DNA from: Bryobacterales bacterium
Lineage (GTDB): Bacteria; Acidobacteriota; Terriglobia; Bryobacterales; UBA6623
DNA: 64,000 nucleotides
Reading direction: 5' to 3'
NCBI GenBank assembly: GCA_022823865.1
Contig: JAJEHF010000112.1
Span: forward strand, 1-64,000
In this document: in pieces, positions 40,998 to 50,355 of the stretch
How the letters are laid out: each line of letters starts with the position of its first letter
Position numbering within the stretch: position 1 is the stretch's first letter
Position numbers and translations under genes: made by a program
The notes under the pieces: model-generated
Seen by the model: the letters and a program-made list of their open reading frames with translations, nothing else
What the model was told of the DNA's origin: nothing
Databases searched by the model: none

Positions 40998-42365
40998 ATG
41001 CCTGAAGCTAGCACGATCCGGGATGTTGCGAGCATCCTGCACCCTTTCACTAATCCCGCCAGTCACGAGCGTGAAGGGGCCTTGGTCATCACTAAGGGTG
41101 ACGGAGTCTGGGTTTACGACGAAGGCGGAAGAGCCTACTTGGAGGCGGCCTCCGGGCTATGGTGCGCGTCCTTGGGATTTAACGAGCCGCGCTTGGCCGA
41201 GGCCGCGGCCAGGCAGTTCAAGACGCTGCCCTTCATGCACCTGTTCGGCTCGCGCAGCCACTCTCCGGCGATTGAACTGGCCGAGCGGATTCTGAAGCTC
41301 GCGCCGGTGCCGATGTCGAAGGTCTTCTTCGCCAATTCCGGCTCGGAGGCGGCTGACACCGTCGTCAAGATCGTCTGGTTCTTCAGCAACGCTCTCGGAC
41401 GGCCCGAGAAAAAGAAGATCATCGCCCGCCGCGACGGCTTCCACGGCTCCACGGTCGCCGCCGCGAGCCTGACCGGCATCTTCCGCAATCACCGCAAGTT
41501 CGACCTGCCGATCCCGAACGTCATCCACGCCTCGCGCCCGCACTACTATCGCGGCGGCCGTCCCGGCGAGTCCGAGGAAGCTTACGCTTCTCGCCTCGCC
41601 AGCGAGCTAGAGCAGCAGATTCTCGCCGAAGGGCCGGAGACCGTCGCGGCGATGATCGCCGAGCCCGTGATGGGTGCCGGCGGCGTGCTCGTGCCCCCGG
41701 CCGGCTACTTCGAGAAGATCCAGCACGTCACAGACAAGTACGAGATGCTGTTCATCGCCGACGAAGTGATCTGCGGTTTCGGGCGGACGGGAAGCCTGTG
41801 GGGCTCGCAGACGTTCGGCATCAAGCCTGATATCTTCACGTCCGCAAAGCAGCTCTCGGCAGCGTATGCGCCGATTTCGGCCGTGGTCGTCAATCAGCGG
41901 GTCTACGACGTGCTGCGGCAAGGCAGCGACGAGATCGGGACCTTCGCGCACGGCTTCACGTACAGCGGCCATCCCGTCAGTACGGCAGTGGCACTGGAGT
42001 GCCTCAAGATCTACGAGGAAATCGATGTGGTCGGGCGCGTCCGTCGGCTCGCCCCGAGGCTGCAGTGGGGCCTGCGGGAGCGGTACGCGGACCACCCGCT
42101 GGTCGGCGAGATTCGCGGCGTCGGGCTGATGGCGGCCGTGGAGTTGGTGCGGGACAAGTCGACTAGGCAGCCCTTCGATCCGGCACTTGGGGTCGGGATG
42201 CACTGCATGGAACGGGCCGTGGAGCGCGGCGTGATCCTTCGCGCGCTCGGGGACGCGATCGCTTTCTCGCCTCCGCTGATCGTCAACGAGGCCGAGATCG
42301 ACCTGATCTTGGATCGCTTTGGCGAGGCGCTTGCGGACACGGCCGAGTGGCTGCAGGGGCGCTAG
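40998..42365 (+). CDS. Class III PLP-dependent aminotransferase
   Basis: 'VFFANSGSEAADTVVKIVWFF', 'MIAEPVMGAGGVLVPPAGYFEKIQ', 'LFIADEVICGFGRTGSLWGSQTFGIKPDIFTSAKQLSAAYAPISAVVV'. ATG 40998 preferred over ORF start 40917. Confidence 0.95.
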   Translation: MPEASTIRDVASILHPFTNPASHEREGALVITKGDGVWVYDEGGRAYLEAASGLWCASLGFNEPRLAEAAARQFKTLPFMHLFGSRSHSPAIELAERILKLAPVPMSKVFFANSGSEAADTVVKIVWFFSNALGRPEKKKIIARRDGFHGSTVAAASLTGIFRNHRKFDLPIPNVIHASRPHYYRGGRPGESEEAYASRLASELEQQILAEGPETVAAMIAEPVMGAGGVLVPPAGYFEKIQHVTDKYEMLFIADEVICGFGRTGSLWGSQTFGIKPDIFTSAKQLSAAYAPISAVVVNQRVYDVLRQGSDEIGTFAHGFTYSGHPVSTAVALECLKIYEEIDVVGRVRRLAPRLQWGLRERYADHPLVGEIRGVGLMAAVELVRDKSTRQPFDPALGVGMHCMERAVERGVILRALGDAIAFSPPLIVNEAEIDLILDRFGEALADTAEWLQGR

Positions 42366-42428
42366 GCTCGCACGCCGGATGTCCGAATCCGTCGACGCCA
42401 GCGCCCCGGGGCCTGCATAGGCAACCGT

Positions 42429-43466
42429 TCAAGTTACCGACCGGCGCTTGAGCTTGGGACGCTCGTCCTGATCGCTTGCCGGCGCGTCTTCGAAATCGGA
42501 GGGCAGGATCGGCTCGTCGCTTGCCTTGCGACGCAGTGTCGGCCGGCTGGGATCCTGCTCAGCTGGCTTGCGCCTCGCATGCAGCCTTGCCAAGCGTTCC
42601 TTGACGTCATCGAACTCGCTGCTGCTGACAGCGTATTCCGGCTGTTCCGGCAACAGCTGGTCGATCGTCTTCTGCACCTCTTTGATGCGGTTCTTCGTGA
42701 GCGGGTGGGAACTGAACGCCTTGGCGATCGCGTTCTTGTTCTTCTTCTGCATCGCCTTGAGCCGCTCGAAGAGCTGCACCGTCGCGGTCGGGTCATACCC
42801 CGCCTTGTACATGTACTGGACTCCGAGGAAATCGGCTTGGTGCTCAAACTCCCGCGAGAACTTCAGCATCGTCATGGGAATCGCGAAGTTGGCCGCCTGC
42901 TGGATGCCGTAGCCCGCCCAGCCGCCGATAAACAGCAGTGGGATGCTGGCGTATTGGACCAGTTGTGCCCGCGTCGCGTTGCGCGTGCCGTGGCGCGCCG
43001 CCACGTGCGCGATCTCGTGCGCCATCACGCCTGCCAGCTCGGCTTCGTCCTGCGCCAGCTCGATCAGGCCGGTGTTGACGAAGAAGTAGCCCCCCGGTAG
43101 CGCGAACGCGTTGACCTCGTCGGAATCGATCACCTTGATGGTGAACGGCACCTTGGCGTCGGAGTTGTTAACGATATTCTGCCCGATGCGGTTGACGTAC
43201 TCGGCGATCACGGGATCATCGACGATCTTGGCATTCCTCTCGACGTCGGCAGCCAGCCGCTTGCCGAGTTGGATCTCCTTGTCGAGGCCGTAGAAGTTTA
43301 CCGCCTTGCTGACGCCGCGATCCCCGATCTTGGAGACATCCTCCTTGTCGTTCTTGGGCTGGCGCTTGCTCTCTGGCTCAGGTCGGCCCACCTCGGCCGG
43401 GCAGAGGCTGGCCGCTAGCAGCAACACCGCTATGGGGAAACAAGCCTTGGATAATCTGCGTTTCAT
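42429..43466 (-). CDS. M48-family zinc metalloprotease, secreted
   Basis: 'GVMAHEIAHVAARHGTR' (HExxH), 'EFEHQADFLGVQYMYKAGYDP'; ATG 43466 gives signal peptide MKRRLSKACFPIAVLLLAASLCPAEV. Confidence 0.92.
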   Translation of the reverse strand: MKRRLSKACFPIAVLLLAASLCPAEVGRPEPESKRQPKNDKEDVSKIGDRGVSKAVNFYGLDKEIQLGKRLAADVERNAKIVDDPVIAEYVNRIGQNIVNNSDAKVPFTIKVIDSDEVNAFALPGGYFFVNTGLIELAQDEAELAGVMAHEIAHVAARHGTRNATRAQLVQYASIPLLFIGGWAGYGIQQAANFAIPMTMLKFSREFEHQADFLGVQYMYKAGYDPTATVQLFERLKAMQKKNKNAIAKAFSSHPLTKNRIKEVQKTIDQLLPEQPEYAVSSSEFDDVKERLARLHARRKPAEQDPSRPTLRRKASDEPILPSDFEDAPASDQDERPKLKRRSVT

Positions 43467-43590
43467 CGTGGTCCTCGTTCTGGGCAGCTCGTCTGCCTCT
43501 TCCTGTGTCAGGTCAGACGGGCGGGGGCAATGCAGCGTTGCAGCGGCCAGACTTTTGTCGCCGGCTTTACAATGCGACTTGGGTCGGCTG

Positions 43591-46005
43591 ATGCTTCTCC
43601 GCTTGGTGACAGCGATCGTTTTGGCGGTCCTGGCGTTGGGCGCGACCGACGGTGCCGAGGACCTGCGCAAGATCCGCTCCCTCGAATTGGACCCGGAGCG
43701 CTGCTACCGCGTGCGCGACGTCTACTTGGAGCGCGAGGACGTCAAGCTCTACTTCACGGACGGACATCTGATCTTTGCCAAGCCCGTGCTGGGCAGGACG
43801 ATCGCGGCGCTGTTCCTGGCTACCTCGCAGACCGATGTCGGCGAGGTTCTGGTGATTCCGCCACTGCCGTCCGAGCGTCAGTCGATGGCGCGGTTTCTCG
43901 ACGAGACGATTCTCAACGAGAAGTTCCGCAACGCCATGATGTTCTTCACCGATGACACGCCGGCAGCGCTCGACGCGGCGATCCAGAACTCGGCCGCCTA
44001 CAGCCTCGATGCCGAGGCGGGCGCGCGCATAGCGCCCAGATGGTCCTTCGTCCTGCGCAATCTGCTCGAAGGATCGGCATTGCGGGTGCTCACGGATCTT
44101 TATTCGGAGCAGGCGTCCCAGGCGGGGTTCTTCGTCGCCGCGGTACGCGGCAACACGCTCGGGCGATTCGACGTGGTCGTGGACCACACCCTGCCAGAAC
44201 AGGTGGTGACCGGGCAGCTGGTGCGCTCCCAAGGCCGCGACTACTACGAAGTCTGGAGCCGCTTCGAAGGCCGCTCCGTGCGTTCCGGCTTGAGGCAGCG
44301 CCAGCCACAGCCTGCCCGCTTTGAGGACTATCGCATTGCGGCGCGACTCGGCGCCGACCTGCGCATGCAGGTCAAGGCCGAGGCAACGCTGGCCCTCGAA
44401 GATCCGACAGCCCGCGCGCTGAGCTTCGAGATTTCGGACAAGCTTGCGTTGAGCGCGGTGACAGTTGCCGGCGAGCCGGTCGAGTTCCTGCAGCAGTCCC
44501 AGACCGTGCCTAGGCATCGCCGTAGCGCGGACGACGCCCTCGCCGTCGTGCTGTTGCCCGACTCGCTTGCGAGCGTCGGCCGCTATCCGATCGAGTTCGA
44601 ATACGGGGGCAAGGTGGTGTCCGATGCAGGATCGGGCGTCTACTACGTTGGGGACCGCGGCAATTGGTACCCGCGCGTCGGGTGGGACTACAGCAATTTC
44701 GAATTGACGTTCCGCTACCCGGCCAACCTGGACCTCGTGGCGACCGGCGAGCGCGTCGAGCACGTCACCGACGGCGGCATGAAGACCTCGCGCTTTGTCA
44801 GCGGAAAGCCAATCCGCTTGGCTGGATTCAATCTTGGCAACTACGTGTCGGCTAGTCGAGCAGTCGAGGGGTATCGCGTCGAGGTTCGCGCGACCAAGAG
44901 TGTCGAACGGCGCTTGCAGCCGCCACGCACGCCGGTCATCATGCCGGCGCCGGTGTTGCCCGGACGCCGCCGCAGACAGGCCGCACCGCCGGTGGTGGTC
45001 CTGCCACAGCTGCCTAAAGCCGATCCCTCCGAAGACATTGAGCGGATCGCGGATGAGAGTGCCGACGCGTTCCGCTACTTCCTCGGACGCTTCGGCGAGC
45101 CGGCCATGCCGGTGACGGTAGTGTCGCCTGTGCCGGCGGGCTTCGGCCAAGGCTTCCCCGGCTTGGTCTACGCCTCCACCCTGAGCTACTTCGAGAGGGG
45201 CGACCGCCCGCTGCGAGACCTGTCCGGGAATGCGCAGCGGTTCTTTGCTGATCTCATGCGGCCGCACGAGATCGCCCATCAGTGGTGGGGCAACGTGGTG
45301 ACATCGCAGATGGATCGCGACGCTTGGATCATGGAGGGTCTGGCCACCTATTCCTCATTGCTGTGGATCGAGCAGCGCAAGGGGACCGCCGAGCGCAACG
45401 AGGCGCTCGCCGCCTTCCGGCAGAATCTCCTGCGCAGGGTGGACGGCAAGACCGTCGAGAGCGCCGGCCCGATCATACTCGGACGGCGCCTGCGGACGTC
45501 GAAGCTACCCGAGGCATACCGAGTCATCGTGTACGAGAAGGGTGCCTGGATCTTGCACATGCTGCGCGGCATCATCGGGGACGAGAGCTTCTTCGCGATG
45601 CTGCGCCAGCTCTGCGAGCAGCGCGCAGGCGAGCCGGTGACCACCGAGCAGTTTCAAGCGCTGGCCGCGAGATTCGTGCCCGACGGCTACGGCGACGCTG
45701 ATCTGCGCGACTTCTTCGATCAATGGGTCCACGGAACGGGCATCCCGCGCCTGGCGGTCGAATGGGACCAGACCGCCAGCGGCGGTCGTCATCGATTCGA
45801 GATGAGCATCACCCAGACCGGGGTTCCCGAGTATTTCCCGCTGCAGGTGCCGGTGGAGGTGCATACCTTACCGGGCCGTTCGCTGGTCAAGACTGTCAGC
45901 GTGGGGGACGGCGCGGATCCGTCAAGCGTCTCCATCGTGCTGCGGAATCCAGCCTCTCGGGTCGCGATCGACCCGCAGGCATCGCTGTTGGCAGAGAAGC
46001 CTTGA
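43591..46005 (+). CDS. M1-family peptidase-like protein, secreted
   Basis: 'RPHEIAHQWWGNVVTSQMDRDAWIMEGLATYSSLL' (HExxH-18-E); signal peptide MLLRLVTAIVLAVLALGATDGA from ATG 43591. Confidence 0.92.
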   Translation: MLLRLVTAIVLAVLALGATDGAEDLRKIRSLELDPERCYRVRDVYLEREDVKLYFTDGHLIFAKPVLGRTIAALFLATSQTDVGEVLVIPPLPSERQSMARFLDETILNEKFRNAMMFFTDDTPAALDAAIQNSAAYSLDAEAGARIAPRWSFVLRNLLEGSALRVLTDLYSEQASQAGFFVAAVRGNTLGRFDVVVDHTLPEQVVTGQLVRSQGRDYYEVWSRFEGRSVRSGLRQRQPQPARFEDYRIAARLGADLRMQVKAEATLALEDPTARALSFEISDKLALSAVTVAGEPVEFLQQSQTVPRHRRSADDALAVVLLPDSLASVGRYPIEFEYGGKVVSDAGSGVYYVGDRGNWYPRVGWDYSNFELTFRYPANLDLVATGERVEHVTDGGMKTSRFVSGKPIRLAGFNLGNYVSASRAVEGYRVEVRATKSVERRLQPPRTPVIMPAPVLPGRRRRQAAPPVVVLPQLPKADPSEDIERIADESADAFRYFLGRFGEPAMPVTVVSPVPAGFGQGFPGLVYASTLSYFERGDRPLRDLSGNAQRFFADLMRPHEIAHQWWGNVVTSQMDRDAWIMEGLATYSSLLWIEQRKGTAERNEALAAFRQNLLRRVDGKTVESAGPIILGRRLRTSKLPEAYRVIVYEKGAWILHMLRGIIGDESFFAMLRQLCEQRAGEPVTTEQFQALAARFVPDGYGDADLRDFFDQWVHGTGIPRLAVEWDQTASGGRHRFEMSITQTGVPEYFPLQVPVEVHTLPGRSLVKTVSVGDGADPSSVSIVLRNPASRVAIDPQASLLAEKP

Positions 46006-46297
46006 CAGCGGCTTAAGTCGGGATCCGGCGACAGTGCGCTAGCTCTGCCGCCGCCAACAGCGGCGATGCGGGCGGCGGGGCAAATGGCACCCCCCACCGT
46101 CTAGCGCCAGAAAGCGAGCGCTGTGCCCGACTCACTTCGATGCTTCGACGCACGTTTGTTGTCAGGGCGCGTGTTATTGTGATGAAACGTAAACTGAAGG
46201 CGCTTCCGATGCTAACAGCGTGGCGTGCCGGCAAGGAGGTTTGGAGTTGCCACAATACGCCGCGCCCAATCGATGAGGGGCGCATGCCTGATTCAAC

Positions 46298-48292
46298 GTG
46301 AGTCGGATGGAGGGTTTCGTGCAGAAATTGCGCAATAGCCGGGCGTTTCGCGCCGACTGGAGCAAGCTAAGGGCGATCCAAGACAAGCGCTCCATCCTGC
46401 TCATAACCATCTGCTGTTTGACTCTCGCCATCTTGGGGAGCTTGCAACTCTTGTCGATCAAACGAATTAACCGTGCTCAGCACGAGCAAGCGTTGGTGGC
46501 CGCCCAGGGCTCGTTAAGGGTGCTCAATCGCAGCCTGCGCAGAGAAGTCTCACACCTCCTTACCGTTTTTCGCGCCGAGCCTCGCTGGGATCCCGCCGAA
46601 CGGGCCCGGCGCCTAGCCGAACGTTACTTCGTGTGGCACGAATCTTCTGCCAATGGGCCGGCGATCCACCACATCCTTCTGTACGATTCGTTAGGCAGGA
46701 CCCCATCGCGGCTTCAACAACTGAAGCTTCCCGAGTCGAGGCTGGAACCGGTCGGCTCGGGACAGAGTTACAAGGATCTTGCGGCTCGCCTGCAGTCGAA
46801 CGTTTCGCTGCATCGCAAGAGGATGGACCCGCAATGGCTCTCGACTTGGCTGTACTACCCTGACTTTTCGGCCTTAGTGCGGCCAGTTGGCACTCTAGGG
46901 CAAGAACTTGGCAATGGCGGCGAGCCCGAAATGTCGTTTGCCGGCTACTTGGTGCTGCAACTCGACGTTGAGTATATCTCTCGGCACATCCTGCCAGGTC
47001 ACTTGGGCGTCCACCTGTTCAACCTGAAGGATGACTTGCAGGTTGACGTGGCCTTCGTTGTAGACGGCGACGTCACGCACCTCTTCAGGCTCGAAGAGGT
47101 CGATATGTCTGCCCGAGCCGGCGCTAGTAAATCGGCGTCTCGCTACAGGTATGCGCTCGCTGCTGACGGCCATCGACTAGGCGCACGTTGGGTGGAGTCG
47201 GCAGACGCTCGCCGCCGCATCTTGCTGTCGGGGATCTCAGTGCCCCGTGTAGTCGCGAGCGTCGGCGGCGTCCAGCGGGTCGCGCTGAGGTCGGTCTCCC
47301 CAAATCCCGCCTTGATCGAGTTTGCTCGCTACCGCCCTAATCGCAAGCGGAGTCCCGAAGGGCGCGTCGGTGAAGTGCGAATGCTGCCCTTCACGCCGGA
47401 GCGCCCGAGGGTGTTCTTGGCTGCGGGGCGCCCGCGGCGGTTGGAGGTCGCCCTCAGGCACGTCGATGGTTCCCTAGAAGGTGCCTTGGCAGCCCAAGGC
47501 AGACGGATCCTAGCTCTCGGAACGGGCCTGTTCCTGCTGGTGGGCGCGGCCATGGCATTGGTTGTCGTCTCGCTGCGGCGTGCGGCGCACTTGGCCAAAG
47601 TGCGCTTGGAGTTCGCGGCGGCAGTTTCACACGAATTGAGGACCCCGGTCGCAGCCATCCGGGCGATGGGCGACAACATCGCCGAGGGCATCCTTGGAAC
47701 GGGCAAGCAGGCGCTTCGCTATGGCGAATTGATTCGTAACGAGGCGCAACGCCTGAGCGAGATGACCGAGCAGACACTGAATTTCGTGGCTCTCGATGCG
47801 GGTTCAGAACGGTATGAGGTGGTACCGCTCGACGTGTCCGCAGTGGTGGATGAAGCTGTGGCGTACGCGCAGCCGATCGCCGCACGTGCGGGCTTTGTCC
47901 TTGAGCGCGCCGACGGTGCTGACATACCGCCGGTACTAGCTGACGAGACAGCGCTTAGGCAGAGTCTTCGGAACTTGTTGAGCAATGCAGTTAAGTACGG
48001 CCTCCCGGGGCGCTGGGTCAAACTCGAATCGACTACCTCCTCCAAAAGCGAGCGGCGTGAGGTGGAAATCAGCGTCCACGACCGTGGTCCCGGCATCCCG
48101 GCGAAGGAACAGCGCAGCATCTTTGAACCCTACTACAGAGCGGTGGGTGCGAGTGACTCCAACGTGCCCGGCTCTGGGTTGGGACTGAACTTGGCGAAGC
48201 GCATGGTTCACCGTATGGGCGGCCGGCTGACCCTGCGCAGTGTGCCGGGGCAGGGCAGCGTGTTCACCATCCACCTCCCGGCCGCAGGCTGA
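46298..48292 (+). CDS. Sensor histidine kinase
   Basis: N-terminal TM, ~340-aa extracytoplasmic region, second TM, H-box 'FAAAVSHELRTPVAAIRAMGDNIAEGI', HATPase 'LRNLLSNAVKYG', 'VHDRGPGIP', 'GSGLGLNLAKRMVHRMGG'. Confidence 0.93.
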   Translation: MSRMEGFVQKLRNSRAFRADWSKLRAIQDKRSILLITICCLTLAILGSLQLLSIKRINRAQHEQALVAAQGSLRVLNRSLRREVSHLLTVFRAEPRWDPAERARRLAERYFVWHESSANGPAIHHILLYDSLGRTPSRLQQLKLPESRLEPVGSGQSYKDLAARLQSNVSLHRKRMDPQWLSTWLYYPDFSALVRPVGTLGQELGNGGEPEMSFAGYLVLQLDVEYISRHILPGHLGVHLFNLKDDLQVDVAFVVDGDVTHLFRLEEVDMSARAGASKSASRYRYALAADGHRLGARWVESADARRRILLSGISVPRVVASVGGVQRVALRSVSPNPALIEFARYRPNRKRSPEGRVGEVRMLPFTPERPRVFLAAGRPRRLEVALRHVDGSLEGALAAQGRRILALGTGLFLLVGAAMALVVVSLRRAAHLAKVRLEFAAAVSHELRTPVAAIRAMGDNIAEGILGTGKQALRYGELIRNEAQRLSEMTEQTLNFVALDAGSERYEVVPLDVSAVVDEAVAYAQPIAARAGFVLERADGADIPPVLADETALRQSLRNLLSNAVKYGLPGRWVKLESTTSSKSERREVEISVHDRGPGIPAKEQRSIFEPYYRAVGASDSNVPGSGLGLNLAKRMVHRMGGRLTLRSVPGQGSVFTIHLPAAG

Positions 48293-48507
48293 TCGCGAGC
48301 CGCTCTCGCCCGGCGCGCTCGCCGAAATCGGCGCTGGGCTGATCGCCGGGGCCAGCGAGCCGACGGAGGCCGAGTGGACGACGGCCCCCGGATCCGAGCC
48401 TGTCCTGCTCGCGCTATCCCGGACCGGAGCGCCATGCCAGCTCGCGTACGGCCTGGGCGGCCGGCACCTCCGTGCTAGCCCGGCGCCCATGCGACCCTGG
48501 AGCGTTC

Positions 48508-49980
48508 CTACGGCAGGATCGAGTCGTAGCGCAGTTCGCCGCCCTTGATCCGCCGCAGTCCCGTGAAGCCCGCCGCCGGTCGGGACAGCGCCTCGCCGTC
48601 ATGCTCATCGAAGAGCGCCTTGAGTCTCTTGACGACATCCGGATGCGAATCGGCCACGTCCCGCTGCTCGGAAGGGTCAGCCTCGAGGTCGAAGAGCATC
48701 ATGTCCTTGCGAGGATCTCCCGTCAGCACACCCGGATGCCGCGTGGGGTGAGGTTGCTCGAATGGCGCGATGATCGTGGTGCCGTCGGGGCTGCGGAAGT
48801 CGAAAGACGCATCAATGTAGCCTTGAATGTTCTCGGGGCCCCTAGACGCACCGGGGGCGCGAACGTGGAGCTTCCACTTGCCCGAGCGCACAATCTGAAT
48901 CCGGCCGCCGGACATCGCGAAGATGGCCTCGTGCGGACTGCGAGAGTCAGGCGACGTCATCAGCGGGAGGATGTCGCGGCCGTCCATCGTGCGGTCGGCG
49001 GGAAGCGACGCGCCGGCGAGCCCCGCGAAGGTCGGAAAGATGTCAATCGAGGCGGCAAGCTCATTGGAGACTAGGCCTGCCGGTATGCGGCCCGGCCACC
49101 ATGCGATGAACGGAACACGGATTCCGCCGTCCCAGGTTCTTCCCTTCATGCCGCGCAAGCCGCCGGTAGATCCGCCCCACGAGGGGCCGTTGTCGGACGT
49201 GAACACTACCAGTGTCTTCCGGTCCAGGTCGAGATCCCTCAGTTTCGCGAGGATCTCGCCAACGGACCAATCCAGCTCGCGAATGGCGTCGGCGTACAAG
49301 TCGTGGGGGGTGTCTGGCGTGTAGAAGTCCTCCGAGGCAGCGAGCGGCTTGCGGGGCATCGCGTGCGGGAGATACAGGAAGAACGGCTCGTCGGTCTTGG
49401 ATTCGATAAAGCGCAACGCGCGCTCCGTATAGCGCTTGGTGAGGGTGCCCTGAACGACCGGGTACTCGACCACCCGGTCTTCCTCGACGAGCTGGACCGG
49501 GCGCATGTCGTTCGAGTAGAGGATGCCGAAATGGGAGTCGAATCCCCGCTTGATCGGCAGATACTCCGGGATGTGCCCGAGGTGCCACTTGCCGATGCAG
49601 GTGGTCGCATAGCCCTGCTGCTTGAGGGCCTGCGCGACGGTGACCTCGCGGGCCGGCAGGCCGTAGTCGTTCACGCCACTGTCCGGAGTAGGATTGCCCA
49701 CAACGCCATGCCGGAACGGATAGCGGCCGGTGAGAATCGAGGCCCGCGATGGCGCGCAATAGGGCATCGGCACGTAGAAATCAGTGAAGCGCGCTCCCTC
49801 CGCAGCCATGCGGTCCAGATGGGGAGTTTGGAAGGAGGGGGGGCCGTAGGAGGAGAGGTCGCCGTAGCCGAGATCGTCGGCAAAGATGAGCACGAGGTTT
49901 GGCCGATCAGCTGCCTGTACAACGTCTGCCAGAAGAGTCCCGATGCTCAGAAGTAGGACTGCCGAGGAAGCTTTCCCCAT
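48508..49980 (-). CDS. S1-family arylsulfatase, secreted
   Basis: 'PNLVLIFADDLGYGDLSSYGPPSFQTPHLDRMAAEGARFTDFYVPMPYCAPSRASILTGRYPFR', 'CIGKWHLG', 'DNGPSWGGSTGGLRGMKGRTWDGGIRVPFI'; signal peptide from ATG 49980. Confidence 0.95.
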   Translation of the reverse strand: MGKASSAVLLLSIGTLLADVVQAADRPNLVLIFADDLGYGDLSSYGPPSFQTPHLDRMAAEGARFTDFYVPMPYCAPSRASILTGRYPFRHGVVGNPTPDSGVNDYGLPAREVTVAQALKQQGYATTCIGKWHLGHIPEYLPIKRGFDSHFGILYSNDMRPVQLVEEDRVVEYPVVQGTLTKRYTERALRFIESKTDEPFFLYLPHAMPRKPLAASEDFYTPDTPHDLYADAIRELDWSVGEILAKLRDLDLDRKTLVVFTSDNGPSWGGSTGGLRGMKGRTWDGGIRVPFIAWWPGRIPAGLVSNELAASIDIFPTFAGLAGASLPADRTMDGRDILPLMTSPDSRSPHEAIFAMSGGRIQIVRSGKWKLHVRAPGASRGPENIQGYIDASFDFRSPDGTTIIAPFEQPHPTRHPGVLTGDPRKDMMLFDLEADPSEQRDVADSHPDVVKRLKALFDEHDGEALSRPAAGFTGLRRIKGGELRYDSILP

Positions 49981-49982
49981 CA

Positions 49983-50312
49983 CTTGTGTTCGCTCCGTTT
50001 GGTGCCCCCCCAAAGCCAGCGGACCCACCCTTGGACCAGGCCGCCTCCGGCCGACCTCAAGACACGTTGCGGGTGCTGAAGTCCGAGTGCGCTGCCCGCA
50101 ACTGCGATCCGGGCGGCCTGCCGGGGGCTGGCATCTACGACAAGCAAGCTGAACTGGGGAGCGTTCGTCAAATTATAGAACTCGGCGCGGAACCGAAACT
50201 GGCTGCCCTCTGGCGCGTTGAAGTCGTTCTGGACGACAAGGTTGAGCATTGCAGCGACCGAAGCGGGGGCGGTTCGGAGCTGTTGTCGGCCCGATTCAAG
50301 ATTGACGATCAA
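49983..50312 (-). pseudogene. C-terminal fragment of a TonB-dependent receptor, frameshifted
   Basis: 'LNLVVQNDFNAPEGSQFRFRAEFYNLTNAPQFSLLVVDASPRQAARIAVAGSALG' resembles the last strands of acidobacterial-type TonB receptors ('FRAEFFNLTNxPxFG'); the usual aromatic terminus is absent and no barrel is encoded upstream. Confidence 0.55.
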
Positions 50313-50355
50313 GCGCTAGCGAATCGTCGCGACGATGGCCTATGCTTAGCTGTGG

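Noticed and set aside
43567-45279. 570-aa minus-strand ORF
   Set aside because: Antisense to the M1 peptidase; no recognisable domain.
48240-48548. 102-aa plus-strand ORF after the histidine kinase ('SPGALAEIGAGLIAGASEPTEAEWTTAPGSEPVLLALSRTG')
   Set aside because: Partly protein-like but overlaps the kinase end and the sulfatase end; no family recognised.
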